A stretch of 64,000 nucleotides of DNA from Alternaria dauci (Eukaryota; Ascomycota; Dothideomycetes; Pleosporales; Pleosporaceae). Under the pieces are notes generated by a model, which was given only the letters and a program-made list of their open reading frames with translations, made no database searches and was not told the DNA's origin. Positions 1 through 11,643 of the stretch are shown here, piece by piece. Each line of letters opens with the position of its first letter. Within the stretch, counting starts at the first letter, position 1. The DNA lies in assembly GCF_042100115.1 (NCBI RefSeq), contig NC_091272.1:4836001-4900000 (forward strand). Reading direction: 5' to 3'. The translations under genes were made by a program, and so were the position numbers.

Positions 1-136
1 AGATAAGCGACGAGCAGGCCTTGGCTGAGGCTCGAGGAAGATTGATACAGGATTTAGATTGGGGAGCACAGAAGTCGGCTGCATCTGCAAACCCAACACT
101 GGCGAGCACAATGACAATTGCGGAAAAAGCCTTCAT
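1..136 (-). CDS. Secreted cysteine-containing protein, 5' part only
   Basis: Reading leftwards from an ATG at 136, an open frame of 45 codons reaches the window edge without a stop. The first ~19 residues (MKAFSAIVIVLASVGFADA) form a classic signal peptide: Lys near the start, a hydrophobic core, and small residues before a likely cut. The mature part begins ADFCAPQSKSC and has three Cys in the visible stretch, which suggests a disulfide-bonded extracellular protein. The start is preceded by GTCAAG. A CACGTG E-box lies at 182-187. The family cannot be named from 45 residues; a small secreted protein or the N-terminus of a larger secreted enzyme are both possible. Confidence 0.6.
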   Translation of the reverse strand, partial: MKAFSAIVIVLASVGFADAADFCAPQSKSCINLPRASAKACSSLI

Positions 137-1329
137 CTTGACTTGACCAAGGCACTTGTGTGGTTGATGAAGAGCACACGGCACGTGTGACGGTCTTATA
201 GGATTTTACTGCTTCATGCACGGATAACTCCACGATGCATACATACGGTATTGAGGCTGCGTGCTTGTTTTTCGAAGCGACACTATAATGAATACAGTTG
301 ATACAGCTCTAGGGCAGCAAGCCTCTGACCAGAAGTAGAGCTCTTACTCGACATCGCGGCCTCAATTAGCCTTGTGTAGCCTTGCGGAGGGTCGACCGAA
401 CCCACGCTATACCGTGTTTGGCACTGTCTAACGAATGTGGAAATAAAGGAAAACAAAGTCAACAATCTAGACGCTCGGCGTTGCCGTTCTGCGCGGTGGG
501 CGAATATTGTAGCTCGAGCGTGCTGAGAGGGCTTTTAAGGGGCGCATAGCAGAGTAGGGCCGACTGTTACTTTCTTTATGAAGCAGCAGCGAGTAACCGA
601 TCGTGGGGGAGTTTGAGCAAGATAATCTGATTATTGTGTAGATGGATTCGGTGGTGGGTCATACTCCTGAGCTTGCAGACTAGCGTGAAGCTAAGGTTGG
701 GGTGACCTAATCTGTGCAAATAAGGCTTGCGGAACCAGCAACTTCTACTCCTCCTTCTCCTTCTCATGAGATGCCTCTTTTCCAATTGCACACGCTGCCG
801 ACAAGACGTGGTCGCCATAATTCCTCAGGAGTCATTGGGTATAGCACGTGAAATCCATCGAATTTTCGTATCCTTCGCAACTGATCACCTACTGCATGAA
901 TCATGTCAAGTGCAGGCCGTCGCGGCAATACTAGCCATTAATTGAGTCGACACATCTTAGCCAAGAACAACCAGGAGATAGCAACGAAGGAGTGTCTGCA
1001 AAATGATCTCTCTATCGAGAGTTTTTGGATCCAGAGTTATCCCATCAGAACAACGCCTTGATCTCAAAAATGCTCACTACCGGTATTGTAGCGACTCTTA
1101 CGACCTCTCCTTTGGGTTCTGTTCTTTGTCATCATACCTAACTATCGATCTTTCATGTCAATACCTGGTCTATCATGCCTCTTTCCACAATGTCACATGT
1201 ACCTTTGTTCACCCCATCTTTGTTCACGTAACGCCGGCAGCCGCAGCATGCCACAACGTGCAGCACGAGAGCTGCACACTAATTCTGTTAACTTAACGCA
1301 TCAACTAACAACAAGCAGTACGTAGCGCA
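137..1329. other. Intergenic, no gene seen
   Basis: Only short, unconvincing ORFs occur here, none with a domain, signal peptide or splice pattern that I can support. The region holds the upstream regions of the left secreted gene (minus strand) and of the zinc-finger gene at 1330 (plus strand), including CACGTG motifs near 182 and 845. Confidence 0.5.
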
Positions 1330-3955
1330 ATGCCAGAAATTGAAACAACCTTTTGCAAGGGCTACGGCTTCTCTCCAACCTATGTGGTGCCGACGAAAAG
1401 AAGAAGATGCACAGAAGACAAGTATGTCGATTTGGGTGTTGAATCACGATATCGAGGACGACAGAACGACCTGCAGGATAGCAAACAAAATACGGAAGAT
1501 GACGACGACTACGACAGCGAACAACCACGGCAAAAACGGCGCATACCGAACTCATTCTACGGTTCCCAGTCAGCACGTTTTGGTATCATTCCCGCGGCTA
1601 CATTGGCCACTCTTCGAAGCCTTGTACAATTCTGGGGAAATTGCGTGGATGTAGGCGAAAAGATTTTCAAAGCACAATATGCGGTGTGCAGAGGTGTTCC
1701 AAGATACGTGCGGGATGTGCATAGAGCAGGAGTGGTAAGAAGCGTGTTTGAGAGCATAGCTATGTCGGATGGAACTCCGGATATGGAAACTTGGCTGAGT
1801 ATGATCGGATCGCAGGGGCAGCAGATGCATGTTAAGAATAAAGGAGATGAAAACGATGGCGGCGATCGTGGGGGTGAAGCTACGAGCCCGAGGTCTGCTG
1901 AATGGACTTCAGGATCCGATGGCTTTGACTCAGCACTGCGGCCAGACAGCGATGCCAGACCTATCTATCGTCCATCAAGCCACCCAGTGCATTCGTCAAT
2001 ACTGCATCAGAGTTTAGTACCAGCAAGGCTACCACCAGAAATGAGAAATAGATCTCGGAACTCCGCATCTCGAACAAGGAGCACACACAGCACAACTGCG
2101 AAAACTGGTATACCAACTTCGCCAATTAGACAAGAGAAAACCCAAGAACAAGTGAAGGGCCGAAAGCATACTTGGCAACCACACGAGCAAGTTGCAGGGA
2201 CGCAAAGTGCATCAGAGAAGGTGTGCGGAACCCTCTTCACCCCCTTTTCTGGCGCTGAGTTGGCTAAATTGGGGTTCCGACATTCGAAGGCAGACGTTGC
2301 TTCTGGCATATCGTCAGAAAGCCAAACAGAACCAGTAGTCTCTCGAAAGCAGAACACACTGAATGGAAAAGATTCCACACCTCTTACTCTTAAAGATCGA
2401 ACAAAAGCGGGACCCAAGAACGACCTCCGAAGTCATGTACTGAGAAAGGCAGCTGCCAGCCAGCCAGATCCACATCACCCACAACATCAGCGCGCTCAAG
2501 CTCGGGCGAGTACAGCGACCGTCCCGGAATCCATATCATGTCCCCTCTGCCAATTTGATAACCCAAGTACCTCCACCTTCTGTAGCGCATGTTATACACC
2601 ACCCCCCCCCCCCCGGTCCAGCACCCCGATCACGAGCTCAAGGCATAGTGAAGCACGATCTGTCGCCCGATACCTATCCAGAGTATCAGAATTGGGGGAA
2701 AACCACAATGGTCACTGTCGGAAGTTACCATGAAGATTTTCTGTGTACAGGTGCCGCCGGCCCACCCGGCACAATCAATGAAGATGGCTCGCATATCAGC
2801 GTTCCCACATCAGAGCTTCGGCGACTCAACAAAGCCAAAGAGGACGCCGCGATGGAGGACTGTATGCGCAAGGTCCGAGATCAAGAGCGACGGACAATTG
2901 CGTGGGAGAACGGAGTCGATGTGCAAGTGCATAGTGAACCGTACTACAGCGACCTGGAGGAAGAGATGTCTGCAGAGCGACTAACAACAAGACAGGCATT
3001 GAGCCTGGAACGGAGTGTGGAGGTAGAGAGGGTCTGGTTGCGGAGGCTTGCTGGTTGGAGGAAAGAGGCTGCGGGTATTGAAAGCAAGCCGTTCCCGATG
3101 AACATACCGGATTACGAAAACCTGCAAGATTGGGAGTTGGACAGGTTGGAGGAAGACATTATGTTGTTGGACGGGATTTCGGCGAGCCTGGCACATACCG
3201 CTTGCGCTGCCCGTGCTAGGTCAAACGGTAGCAACAGCAACAGCAAGTTGTCCGAAGATCCAGAACGATTGGCAGCCAGAAACGAAGAACTGAAAGCCGT
3301 ACAGCAACGACAAGCGGAACGACAATATCTTGCTCTCGTGGCGGAGGCACAACGGCAAGCACGTGCCGAGGGTACGCAGTTTCCTGAAGGCTTGCGAGGC
3401 TGGGATCAAGTTGAACCAGAAGAACAGGAACTCATTCGGTGGGCAGTCTACACCAATCAGGTGAATGATGTGTCAGAGCAGGCAAAGAAGACCCCGACTG
3501 ATACACCCGCTGCGCCTGCTTCCGCTCCGCAGGATAGTGTGGCCAATCCCCACGGTGCCTCGGCCACCAGTGAGATGTTGAACGGGGATCATCGCCGCCC
3601 CTCTTCCGAAACTAGCAGTCGGCGACTGCCTGTCTCCGGATCGCAGTCGGTCGATAGGTCAAGAGAGCAGCAGGCGAGAGAAGAACACTTTGCCCACTTG
3701 AAACAAAAGTTTGAAGATTCAAAGTGGGCAGAAATGGTTCATAACGTTGAAGTAACCAGGTACAGTATTCTGCACACTGGAAGGAGATGGCCAGACGACG
3801 TGGCGAATTGGGGAGCTATTGTCCCTGCAGCTAAAGCGTCGGTTCTGGAAGTGGCGGAATATCTCAACTTGAAAGAGGAGTTTGAGAAGGCGGGCCAGGA
3901 AGTGAGTAGTCGGGGGTTGCACCCTCTAGCGGCAGGAGCGAACGGAAAACTCTAG
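1330..3955 (+). CDS. RanBP2-type zinc-finger protein, split by a frameshift
   Basis: Two overlapping open frames (1330-2733 and a frame in use from about 2615 to 3955) read as one protein of about 875 residues if one base is skipped in the C13 run at 2602-2614. The first half is basic and disordered (KRRR near residue 24, acidic DDDDYDSE). It then has a RanBP2-like zinc finger, CPLCQFDNPSTSTFCSAC, about residues 402-419, directly followed by a proline run coded by the C tract. The second half is charged and helical, with Gln/Glu-rich segments and an aromatic-rich C-terminal part (KWAEMVHNVE, RRWPDDVANWG). RanBP2-type fingers bind ubiquitin or RNA; the role here is unknown. The start at 1330 is the first ATG. 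No ATG-started second gene fits well, because the first in-frame Met of the second half falls inside the end of the first ORF. A 55-nt intron at 2567-2621 would also restore frame but would remove half the finger. Confidence 0.7.
2602..2614. repeat. C13 homopolymer at a reading-frame break
   Basis: Thirteen consecutive C, directly after the last cysteines of the zinc finger. A run of 12 C would join the upstream and downstream frames. Such runs are prone to both sequencing error and replication slippage. Confidence 0.95.
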
Positions 3956-4231
3956 AGAGGGTGTTACTTAATGTAATCGTTAACATAGAGTGAGGCGCAG
4001 GATGCCAGAATTCGAGGGAGAAAAGTGGTCGAGTGATGCGAAATAGAAATGCAACTCGAGGTTGTGCCTTCCCTCCACTACCGGTCGTCATGCTTCGCTC
4101 AGCCAATCAAGAGCCGCGACGTCGACTCATCCTGAGTTGCTGATGAGTTGCGCTAGCCCTGCTTGGCTGTATCACATATATGTATATGAACCAGAGGACC
4201 GTTGAAGTTCGAACAACAATAATTGTAACGA

Positions 4232-6660
4232 ATGCATCGGAGCAGACATTCTCTTCAAGAACAATTTCACCACCCTCAGCAGTCAACCACTCCTAGAACT
4301 ATGCTGCACAAGACCAAGGGAAGCGTGCCAGTCGCAGAGCATCACGGCGGGGCGCACATTGCAGTAACTGCACAGCAATCGCGATACGCACTCGATGCTG
4401 TCGACGCTCCCGCATCGAAAGAGGTATAGCATTGTGTGCATCTCCCGCCCCATGTCGTCCCTGCTTACTTTCCCAGATACTAATCAAAGACCTATCCATC
4501 ACAGTCGCAAACCGCGAACTGCTTTCACACACAACGCTGCACTTGGTAGAAGCACGGCATTACGTGTTGGTGGGTCGAAATGGCACTGGCAAGTCAACGC
4601 TCCTCAAGGCTATTGCTGATGGTCTCATTCCTGGGATTCCGTGGAGTACGAGAATCCTGCTGTTGGGACAGACGAGGGAGGATGATCTGGAAGATGGTAT
4701 AGATGCGCCGAGTCTCGGAAGTGAAACTGTCCTACAGCACGTGGTTCGGAGCGATCGGGTTCGAGAGCGGTATGTGCGAGAGGCGAAGATGCTAAGTGAA
4801 GCAATTGAGAACTCGGTCGATTCCATGGCACCAGTCCGCGCGTACAGGCGCATTGGCCATGAGAGACTGGCGCTGCAACTCAAAGAAGGCCACCGCATCG
4901 CGGAGAGGAGAAGTGGCGCACGAGGCAAGCTGGCGAGGAAAGAGTTGATCAAGCTTGAGGAACGCTTCGGAGAATCGGAGAAAAGACTGCAAGAGGCTGA
5001 GATCAATCCTACCATGCTCAGCGAAGAGACACAAGCAGCCGCAGATCTGCTCGCTGGTGTACAGGCTTCCCTTGAGCTTATGGATGCGAATGAGGCTGAA
5101 GCAAAAGCACGAGCAGTCTTGCTGGGCCTTGGTTTCAAGGAAGATCGTATCGACAGGCCTGTGTCGGAGCTCTCGGGAGGATGGAAGACGAGGTGCGAAC
5201 TAGCATGCGCCCTTGCCCAGTATGCTGATGTGCTGCTACTGGATGAGCCTACCAACTTCTTGGATCTGCCATCGATCATCTGGCTTCAGGATTATATTCG
5301 CAGTCTGAAAGGCACGACTGTTCTCATAACGACTCACGATCGCGACTTCGGAGACGCCGTAGCCGAGGAGCTTCTTGTCCTGCGTAACCAGACTCTGGAG
5401 ACCTTTCGTGGTAACCTCAGTCTGTACGAGCGCGAGAGGTGGAAGAAGGCCCGGTACATGACGAAGATGAAGGAGGCGCAGGACAAGCAGAAGAAGCACA
5501 TTGAGAAGACCATCGCCGGCAACATCAAGGCAGCCAAAGATAAGGGAGACGATAAGAAGCTGAAGCAGGCTGCATCGAGGAAGAAGAAGCTAGACGAGAG
5601 GATGGGACTGCAAGTCGGACTCAAAGGTGGTCGCTTCAAGCTGAACCGAGATCTCGGAGGCTATCATTCGTCGCGGCGGGCGGAAATTGAGATACCTGAT
5701 TTTGATCCACCGGTCCATCTCTCGTTCCCGCACCAACCACCCGAGTTGAAGTTTCCTGGCGCGTTAATAAGCCTAGAGAAAGTTTCATTTGCTTATCCTG
5801 GAAGAAAGAAATTGCCTGTCTTGACAGACGTGAATTTGACCATTCAGCAGGGTGCAAGAGTGGGATTGGCGGGGCTCAATGGCTCGGGCAAGACGACGCT
5901 GGCGTGCCTGATCATGGGCGGTGATGAGGAGGGTGGCCTGCTGCCCACTTCTGGGACGATTGCACGACACGCAAGAGTCAAGATTGGTCGCTTCTCGCAA
6001 CAGTCGGTCGAAGAGATGACAGCCGTGGCGTCTTCCAACCCTCATATGACGGCCCTTCGGCACTTAATGGACTGGATTGGTGATGGCGCACAGGAGAAAG
6101 ACGCGCGGGCAGTTTTAAGCGGACTTGGGCTCCACGGTCAGACTGTGTCGGACGTTCCGCTCGTGCTCCTCTCGGGAGGGCAAAAGGTCAGGGTAGCTCT
6201 GGCCAAGCTTCTATGGGCGCCGCCGCAGCTTCTCATTTTGGACGAGGTGACGACCCATCTGGATGCAGACACCATCCTGGGTCTCGTGATGGCACTGAGA
6301 AGGTATGACGGGGCGCTGCTGGTAGTGACACACGACAGATTCTTCATGAGGTATGTCAAGTCTGACCGATGGCGGAGAAGCGCATGGAAAGTAAGCACAA
6401 TAGAGTTCAGCTACTAATATCCCCACAGAACCGTGGTGGAAGGGCAGTCGCCGTACAAGCTAGCGCCAGGGGTTCACGCAGCGTCCGAGGACGAGGCTGA
6501 CGAAAGCAGCGAGTCGGAAGACGAAGAGGCAGGGTTAGCTCTGGGGAGCGTTTTTCGGCTGACTAGCAAAGGGCAGCTCAGAAAGCTTGACCTGGGCATG
6601 GACGAATATGAGGACATTGCGGCACGGACAGCGGCGAGGCTGGCTCGAGCAAAGCGGTAG
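4232..6660 (+). CDS. ABC-F family ATPase
   Basis: Three exons: 4232-4423, 4477-6350, 6429-6660, giving 765 aa. Two ATP-binding cassettes are visible: Walker A GRNGTGKST (about residue 97) and GLNGSGKTT (about 530); signatures LSGGWK and LSGGQK; Walker B LLLDEPTNFLD and LLILDEVTTHLD. There are no membrane segments, as in soluble ABC-F proteins that act on ribosomes or translation. The linker is Lys-rich and coiled, and the C-terminus is acidic. The splices are well supported: exon 1 ends ...SKE and exon 2 continues ILIKDLSITV in phase 0; intron 2 ends CTACTAATATCCCCACAG and restores the family motif FFMRTVVEG. An alternative ATG at 4301 is possible. The degenerate second Walker B (DEVTTHLD) recurs in fungal ABC-F members. 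The exact subfamily is not assigned. Confidence 0.9.
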
Positions 6661-7132
6661 GCCGCTGAGAATAGAAATGAAGGGTGATTTTAAGTCTTTG
6701 CAGAGAATCGACTGGCCAGAGGGGGGGGGGAAGGGAGACGAGCTGTCCAGACCGGCGAGGCGACGTCTGACAGGTGCCGGGGCCATTTAGTTCGGGCGGG
6801 CTTGCTTCCCGCTGCACGCACTGATGACAACGCGACACTTGCGCGCGGATCGCGGTGCGCGGCCAAGGCCTTTAGGGGGAGCTTTTCGCGCCAAGCTCGA
6901 GTGAGATAATATTGCTCCAACGCGTCGCTCCTTTTGCTGGCAGCGTCCAATTGGTCTCCTCTCATTAGCCATTGGCGTGCACTATGCCCATCTTTCCTTG
7001 TATACCCCTTCTGACCGTAATAGTAATGTCATAGCTGTAGCTATAATCCTTCACCAGGCACGCATGAACGACTCTGCGTATCGAGATAAGCTCGAGCTTG
7101 GGAACCCTGAGCAATAAGAACTGGCGGGCATC
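6661..7132. promoter_or_regulatory. Upstream region with CCAAT boxes
   Basis: No gene. It contains a G10 run at 6721-6730, a palindromic CCAATTGG at 6947-6954 and a second ATTGG at 6971-6975, about 160-185 bp before the start at 7133. These are plausible HAP-complex sites (inference). Confidence 0.4.
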
Positions 7133-9144
7133 ATGGGCGAAAACGAATCTTCCACCCCTCGCTCCACCGCCGAACCGCAGCTCAAGGCGGCCAAAGACAA
7201 GAACTGTCCCTTTTGCGGCCAGGCCTTCACCTCGTCCAGTCTGGGGCGCCACCTCGACCTGTACATCAGGCCGAAGAATCCAAAGGCGCCCGACGGCGTG
7301 CATAATGTCGACGAGATCCGGAAGCTGCGAGGCGGCATCACCAGGCGACAGGCCAAGGGCAGCGTGTCGACTCCGCGCCGAGATGACAGCGGCACCAGCA
7401 CGCCGGCCAACAAGAAGCGGATAGCGAGCGAAGATTCCGTCCTTGTCGGCAGCCCAGACGACGACGACGAGCCGCTGGAGGTTGGCAAGACGAGGGGGCA
7501 GTTCAAGGATGTCAGCTGGGGAAGCGGCAGTCGGCCGTCACGGCTGAACACCAAAACACCAGACCCGCGCCGGGATGCATCGCGGCAGATACGCAAGGCC
7601 GACCTCGACCAGCGGCAGAAGACGAGCGAGGAGAATGAGATTGCGAGCGCGACCGAGATGGCGCTGCGGGAGCTGCTGAAGAGCGTGCGAGAGGCCAAGT
7701 ATGTCATCCATCACTCATATGTCCTTAGACGCTAACGACCCCCTCCAGTGCCAAAGCATCTGGCTCCGGCCTCTTCGACTTCGACCCCTACACGCAAAAC
7801 TTCCCCTCGCTGTGCCTCCAGATCCTGCCCGCGCCCTCTACCCTCTTCTCCCCCACGCCCTTTCCCACGGCCGAGTCATGGTCCATCACCCCGCCGGGAC
7901 AGAAGCAGTTCGAGGCGCTGAATAAGCAGGTCCGCGAGCGTCTGCTTGCCTACCAGCGTCAGCGTCAGATTAACCAGGTCTACCCGGCGGGCTCGCACTC
8001 GTCCGCGCCTTCTACAAACACCTCGCCCCTACCAACACCACCCCTCTTCGACCACGACCCACAGCGCCTCTTTGGCCACATTGCAGACGCCTACCACCAC
8101 TGGTCACAACAGTCGGACAAGACGAGGCAGGAGTACTGGCAGATTGAGATACTGCGCTGCTATGCCCGTGCCGACGACAGGCGACGCGAAGCTGAGGTGC
8201 AGCTCGGGAACGCACGTCGCGAGATCGAATACCTCAAGGCCAACCGCTGGACTTCGGGAGCTCCCGATGTATCGCCCATCAGTATCAACCTCGGCACAGA
8301 CACGGCCAGAGAGCTTGCCAAGCACGGCATGGACTACCGCAACTGGGACTACGACCGCCTCATCGACAAGTGGCGGACCGCTATCCGTGAGAACAGGGCT
8401 TCAGTCTCCGGCATGAGTGCTCAGAAGCCGCTCCCCAGCGGCACTAGTTCAAGGAGCTGCTCCATGGCTAGTCTCCCACCGACGCAGTTTGCTACCGTGA
8501 ACCAGCCTCGACAAGGCAGCCCAATCAAGGTTGAAACCAACATGCCTTTCAGCGCACCGCCCACCGTATGTGGTGATGGCGACAACGATCAAGTCGATGC
8601 AGAGGGCGATGATGACGACGACGATATCGACTTGACTCCCCGCACTATCGAGGAGGACGAATCGATGCACCACATGCAGCACCAAGCCCAACAGCAGGCT
8701 TTGCATCATCCCCAGCCCCAGCATCACCACGGAGCACCACTTCAGCCAACGCCACCGCATCCCTCACAGCAGTTCCAACCGCACATGCAGACCACCCACA
8801 TCAGCCAGGCTCAGATCGCTCAGGCGCAGGCTCAAGCCCAAGCATGGGCAGCCGCGCGTCAGCACATGAACCAGTCACGCAACCAAGACTTCCGCCCACA
8901 TCAGCAACATCAGCTCTCGCCCCATCTGCAGCACGTCGGCTCAGCTGATAGCAGCCGACGAGAATCGCTCGCCATGATGGACCCACACGGCATGAATCAG
9001 AACAACATGAATGCCATGGGCAGCTCCATGATGTCAGGGGGTATGGACAGTCTCGACGGCCGCCAGGACCAGTTCCTCCACATGGACATGGGCATGTCGA
9101 CGGGCTTTGTGGGCTCAAACGATCCCACCGTCTCAATGGGCTAA
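7133..9144 (+). CDS. Zinc-finger, His/Gln-rich nuclear-type protein
   Basis: Two exons, 7133-7698 and 7749-9144, 653 aa. The 50-nt intron (GTATGT...CCCTCCAG) joins in phase to read KSVREANAKASGSGLFDFDP. The N-terminus has one compact zinc-finger-like motif, CPFCGQAFTSSSLGRHLD (about residues 25-42). The middle is conserved-looking and aromatic (LFDFDPYTQNFPSLCLQ; GMDYRNWDYDRLIDKWR), with a helical segment rich in Arg/Glu. The last ~200 residues are low-complexity: acidic DDDDDID, then His/Gln/Met-rich. The layout resembles a fungal regulatory or chromatin protein of unknown function. No known family is recognised. Confidence 0.85.
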
Positions 9145-9770
9145 TCGATGCTGCACAGCACAACAGCAAGATTGCCAACAATGGGCACAAAGGACTCTTC
9201 GGCATGGCGTAACGTGATACACGGAACGCGATACACGGTCTGGCCTACTCTACAGCGGATTTCACACATCTCATTATTTCGTTTGTTCAATCCTCTCCCC
9301 TTTTTTTCCATTTTCTCCTTTTCTCCTGTTTCCCTATCTTTCTATACTCAGCTCGGCTTTTCGCTATACCCAGATACCCGGCCTTGCAGCTTGATACCCT
9401 ATTTTTATCAACCCTGGGACTCTGAACCAGCCCGATTTTTACATCATACTTAATAACCTTTTCCTGTTTTCTTGCGTCATACTGAGATTGTCTGTTTCCT
9501 ATGTAGAGTCTACAGAAGCCTTCGTTGGCAGTTACATTTGGGCGGTCATTGTGCTTGCATTTGTATATACCCAACACCAAACTTTTCTATTGTTAGATAT
9601 TAGAAACAACGGCGGATGGTGGGGGAGTAGGAGTAGGAATAGGAGTAGGTGGACGAATCAATTATAGCATATTAGAACTCGCGGGCCGCCTGGTCCTTTC
9701 GACTAAAAATGTATTACTCGCATTCAGACGATCTGTGTTCCCGTCCGGGTCAACAACCCTCAGTTCCACG
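9145..9770. other. 3' flank with pyrimidine tract and GGAGTA repeat
   Basis: No gene seen. A T/C-rich stretch lies at about 9290-9350. An imperfect (GGAGTA)n microsatellite lies at about 9624-9649. Confidence 0.6.
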
Positions 9771-10864
9771 ATGACCCAACAACGCAGAAATGCAACCCGC
9801 CAAGGTACTATGCCATTTCCAACGCCACAGGCAAACCAAAAGACGAATCAGCCGCCACGACAACATCTTCATCCAATCCACTCTAACTATTCACTTCTTA
9901 GTGTTGCCGATGGGCTTCTTGATACTGAGGAGGATGTGGTGGGGCCAACGGAAGTGAAAGAGATGTCTTCTTTTGCATCTCTGTTTTCCATCCGCGCATC
10001 TGGCGAGACGGAGGGTAGATTGAGAGTATAGAATTCGTCGACGGAAGGGGAGCATAGGGAGGATGGTGCGACGAGGCATGATCGATGTGGATGCCGAGTC
10101 GTAGAGAGACAGGTGTGTAGAGTGGGGACGGAGACCTTTATACGTGGATGCAAGAAGTGAAGTCTAGGGATTGATTCATGGATGCATGTAGAGGTGACTA
10201 GTAGTAGTCTGTGATATAAGACAGTCTTGTTAGAAACCTGTTTGAAATGTGCTTTTAGGTCAACAATGCCAACAACGAAACAAAAGATTGTGAACAGCAT
10301 GGTCAGCGACAAGACACAAGCACTGAGGACATTGTGGGCGCGAGCAATGAGAACACAATACCATATCTGCCAGACACCGCAATCCGGTATGAGATCTTGG
10401 GAACGCGCTTGTTTTCAGACGTTGTCAGAGCCAGTATGCCCCAAGTTCACGATACTGGTAAGAGCACAACGGTAACGACACCACAGTCCACATTTGTTAG
10501 AAAATCATCCCCTCCGTGGATAGGTAAAGAGACCAAGAATACTGGAAATGCTGGTGGCATATCACCACTAGGCCAGGCCAATAGAATTGTAGAGACTCGT
10601 GTTCTGCTATCAAGACCGCGTAGGGAACCTGTTATAGAAAGAGGAAGTGATGACAAGCTTCTCAACCCAATCGTACAATATGCGAGTGATATGCCCCGCA
10701 AAGTCCTATCCCCTCCGATACTGTTGCCTTTAGTTTACCGGCCTGTCAAACAGCCAGACACTGCTACCGCTACTCAACAACAGTCTTCCTCACGCCCTAG
10801 AGAAACTGCTACATGGCACGATGCAGGAGAGTCCGGCTCTACAAATACCTACCTAGTCTGCTAA
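9771..10864 (+). CDS. Doubtful two-exon hypothetical gene
   Basis: A tentative model uses an ATG at 9771, exon 1 to 10025, an intron 10026-10258 (GTATAG...CTTTTAG) and exon 2 to a TAA at 10864. The predicted product begins MTQQRRNATRQG, is polar, and ends in a Pro/Thr/Gln-rich tail. Exon 2 stays open from the acceptor for about 200 codons with a mixed codon choice that looks coding. There is no domain, the intron is longer than the window's norm, and the start is a guess. It could be noncoding or part of a gene with other exons. Confidence 0.25.
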
Positions 10865-11643
10865 GGCAATTCACACAACTTACTTTGAACTCGATGATGG
10901 AGTCACCGCTGCAAAAGGCTGGCGACCTTGATGACCTGGCGAATGGAAAGACATGATGACAACATTTGCGACACAAATAGGACTGAAGACAAGAAGGAGA
11001 TCTTGGGAAGATTCGAGCAAGGATAGATGAGCAGAACACAATGCCAGAATCTGTAGTCCAGAGAAAGAAAGAAGACTTCAGAATAACACACGACTACAGA
11101 TCTCGGATATACCGGCACGAAACGCGTCTTTATCACTCACATTTTCCGCGGGATAAAATGTGCGGGGAGAGACCGACCTGCATGCGCCCCACGTGCGCTA
11201 ATCAATTGGCGCAATCCCAACCGATTACATCCCTCTGCGGTCCGATACCAGCAACATCCGCCTATCTCGCCCACGTGTAATCACAGCTCCTCCTTATCTT
11301 CTGCCATGACGACAGGGCCTAATTCATCAAGCCTTTCCCCAAGCCGTGGTCGTTGCGTAAGCTCATGCAAGCTTGTGCAAGCCTCTAGGCGTTAGTGATG
11401 GAAGTAGGCGGGCTCCGTGCCGCGCACATGGGATTACTGTCTGGCTGGTATGCACCTGTTCCTGCAGCTTCCTGCTAGGATCGTGGACTGGAGTCATGTC
11501 GTTGACGTAGGTGATGGATACTTAGCTTGATAAGGCTGACTGAGCTGGGTATAAAACGATGGAGCTTCGTGGTGCGATTGGGGTGTTGTGGTGTTCCTGG
11601 TCCTTCGCTATCCTCCTCCACGCCGAAGCTACTTCATCTTAAC
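10865..11643. promoter_or_regulatory. Promoter region of the glycerophosphodiesterase gene
   Basis: No gene. A TATAAAA box lies at 11550-11556, about 88 bp before the ATG at 11644. Two CACGTG motifs lie at 11190-11195 and 11272-11277. CACGTG is the site of the phosphate regulators Pho4 (yeast) and NUC-1 (Neurospora). Confidence 0.5.

Noticed and set aside
4560..5279. 239-codon minus-strand ORF inside the ABC-F gene
   Set aside because: Antisense shadow of a clearly coding exon; Ser/Arg-rich by codon mirroring, with no domain.
9887..10312. 141-codon minus-strand ORF
   Set aside because: No features; conflicts with the weak plus-strand model, and neither is strong.
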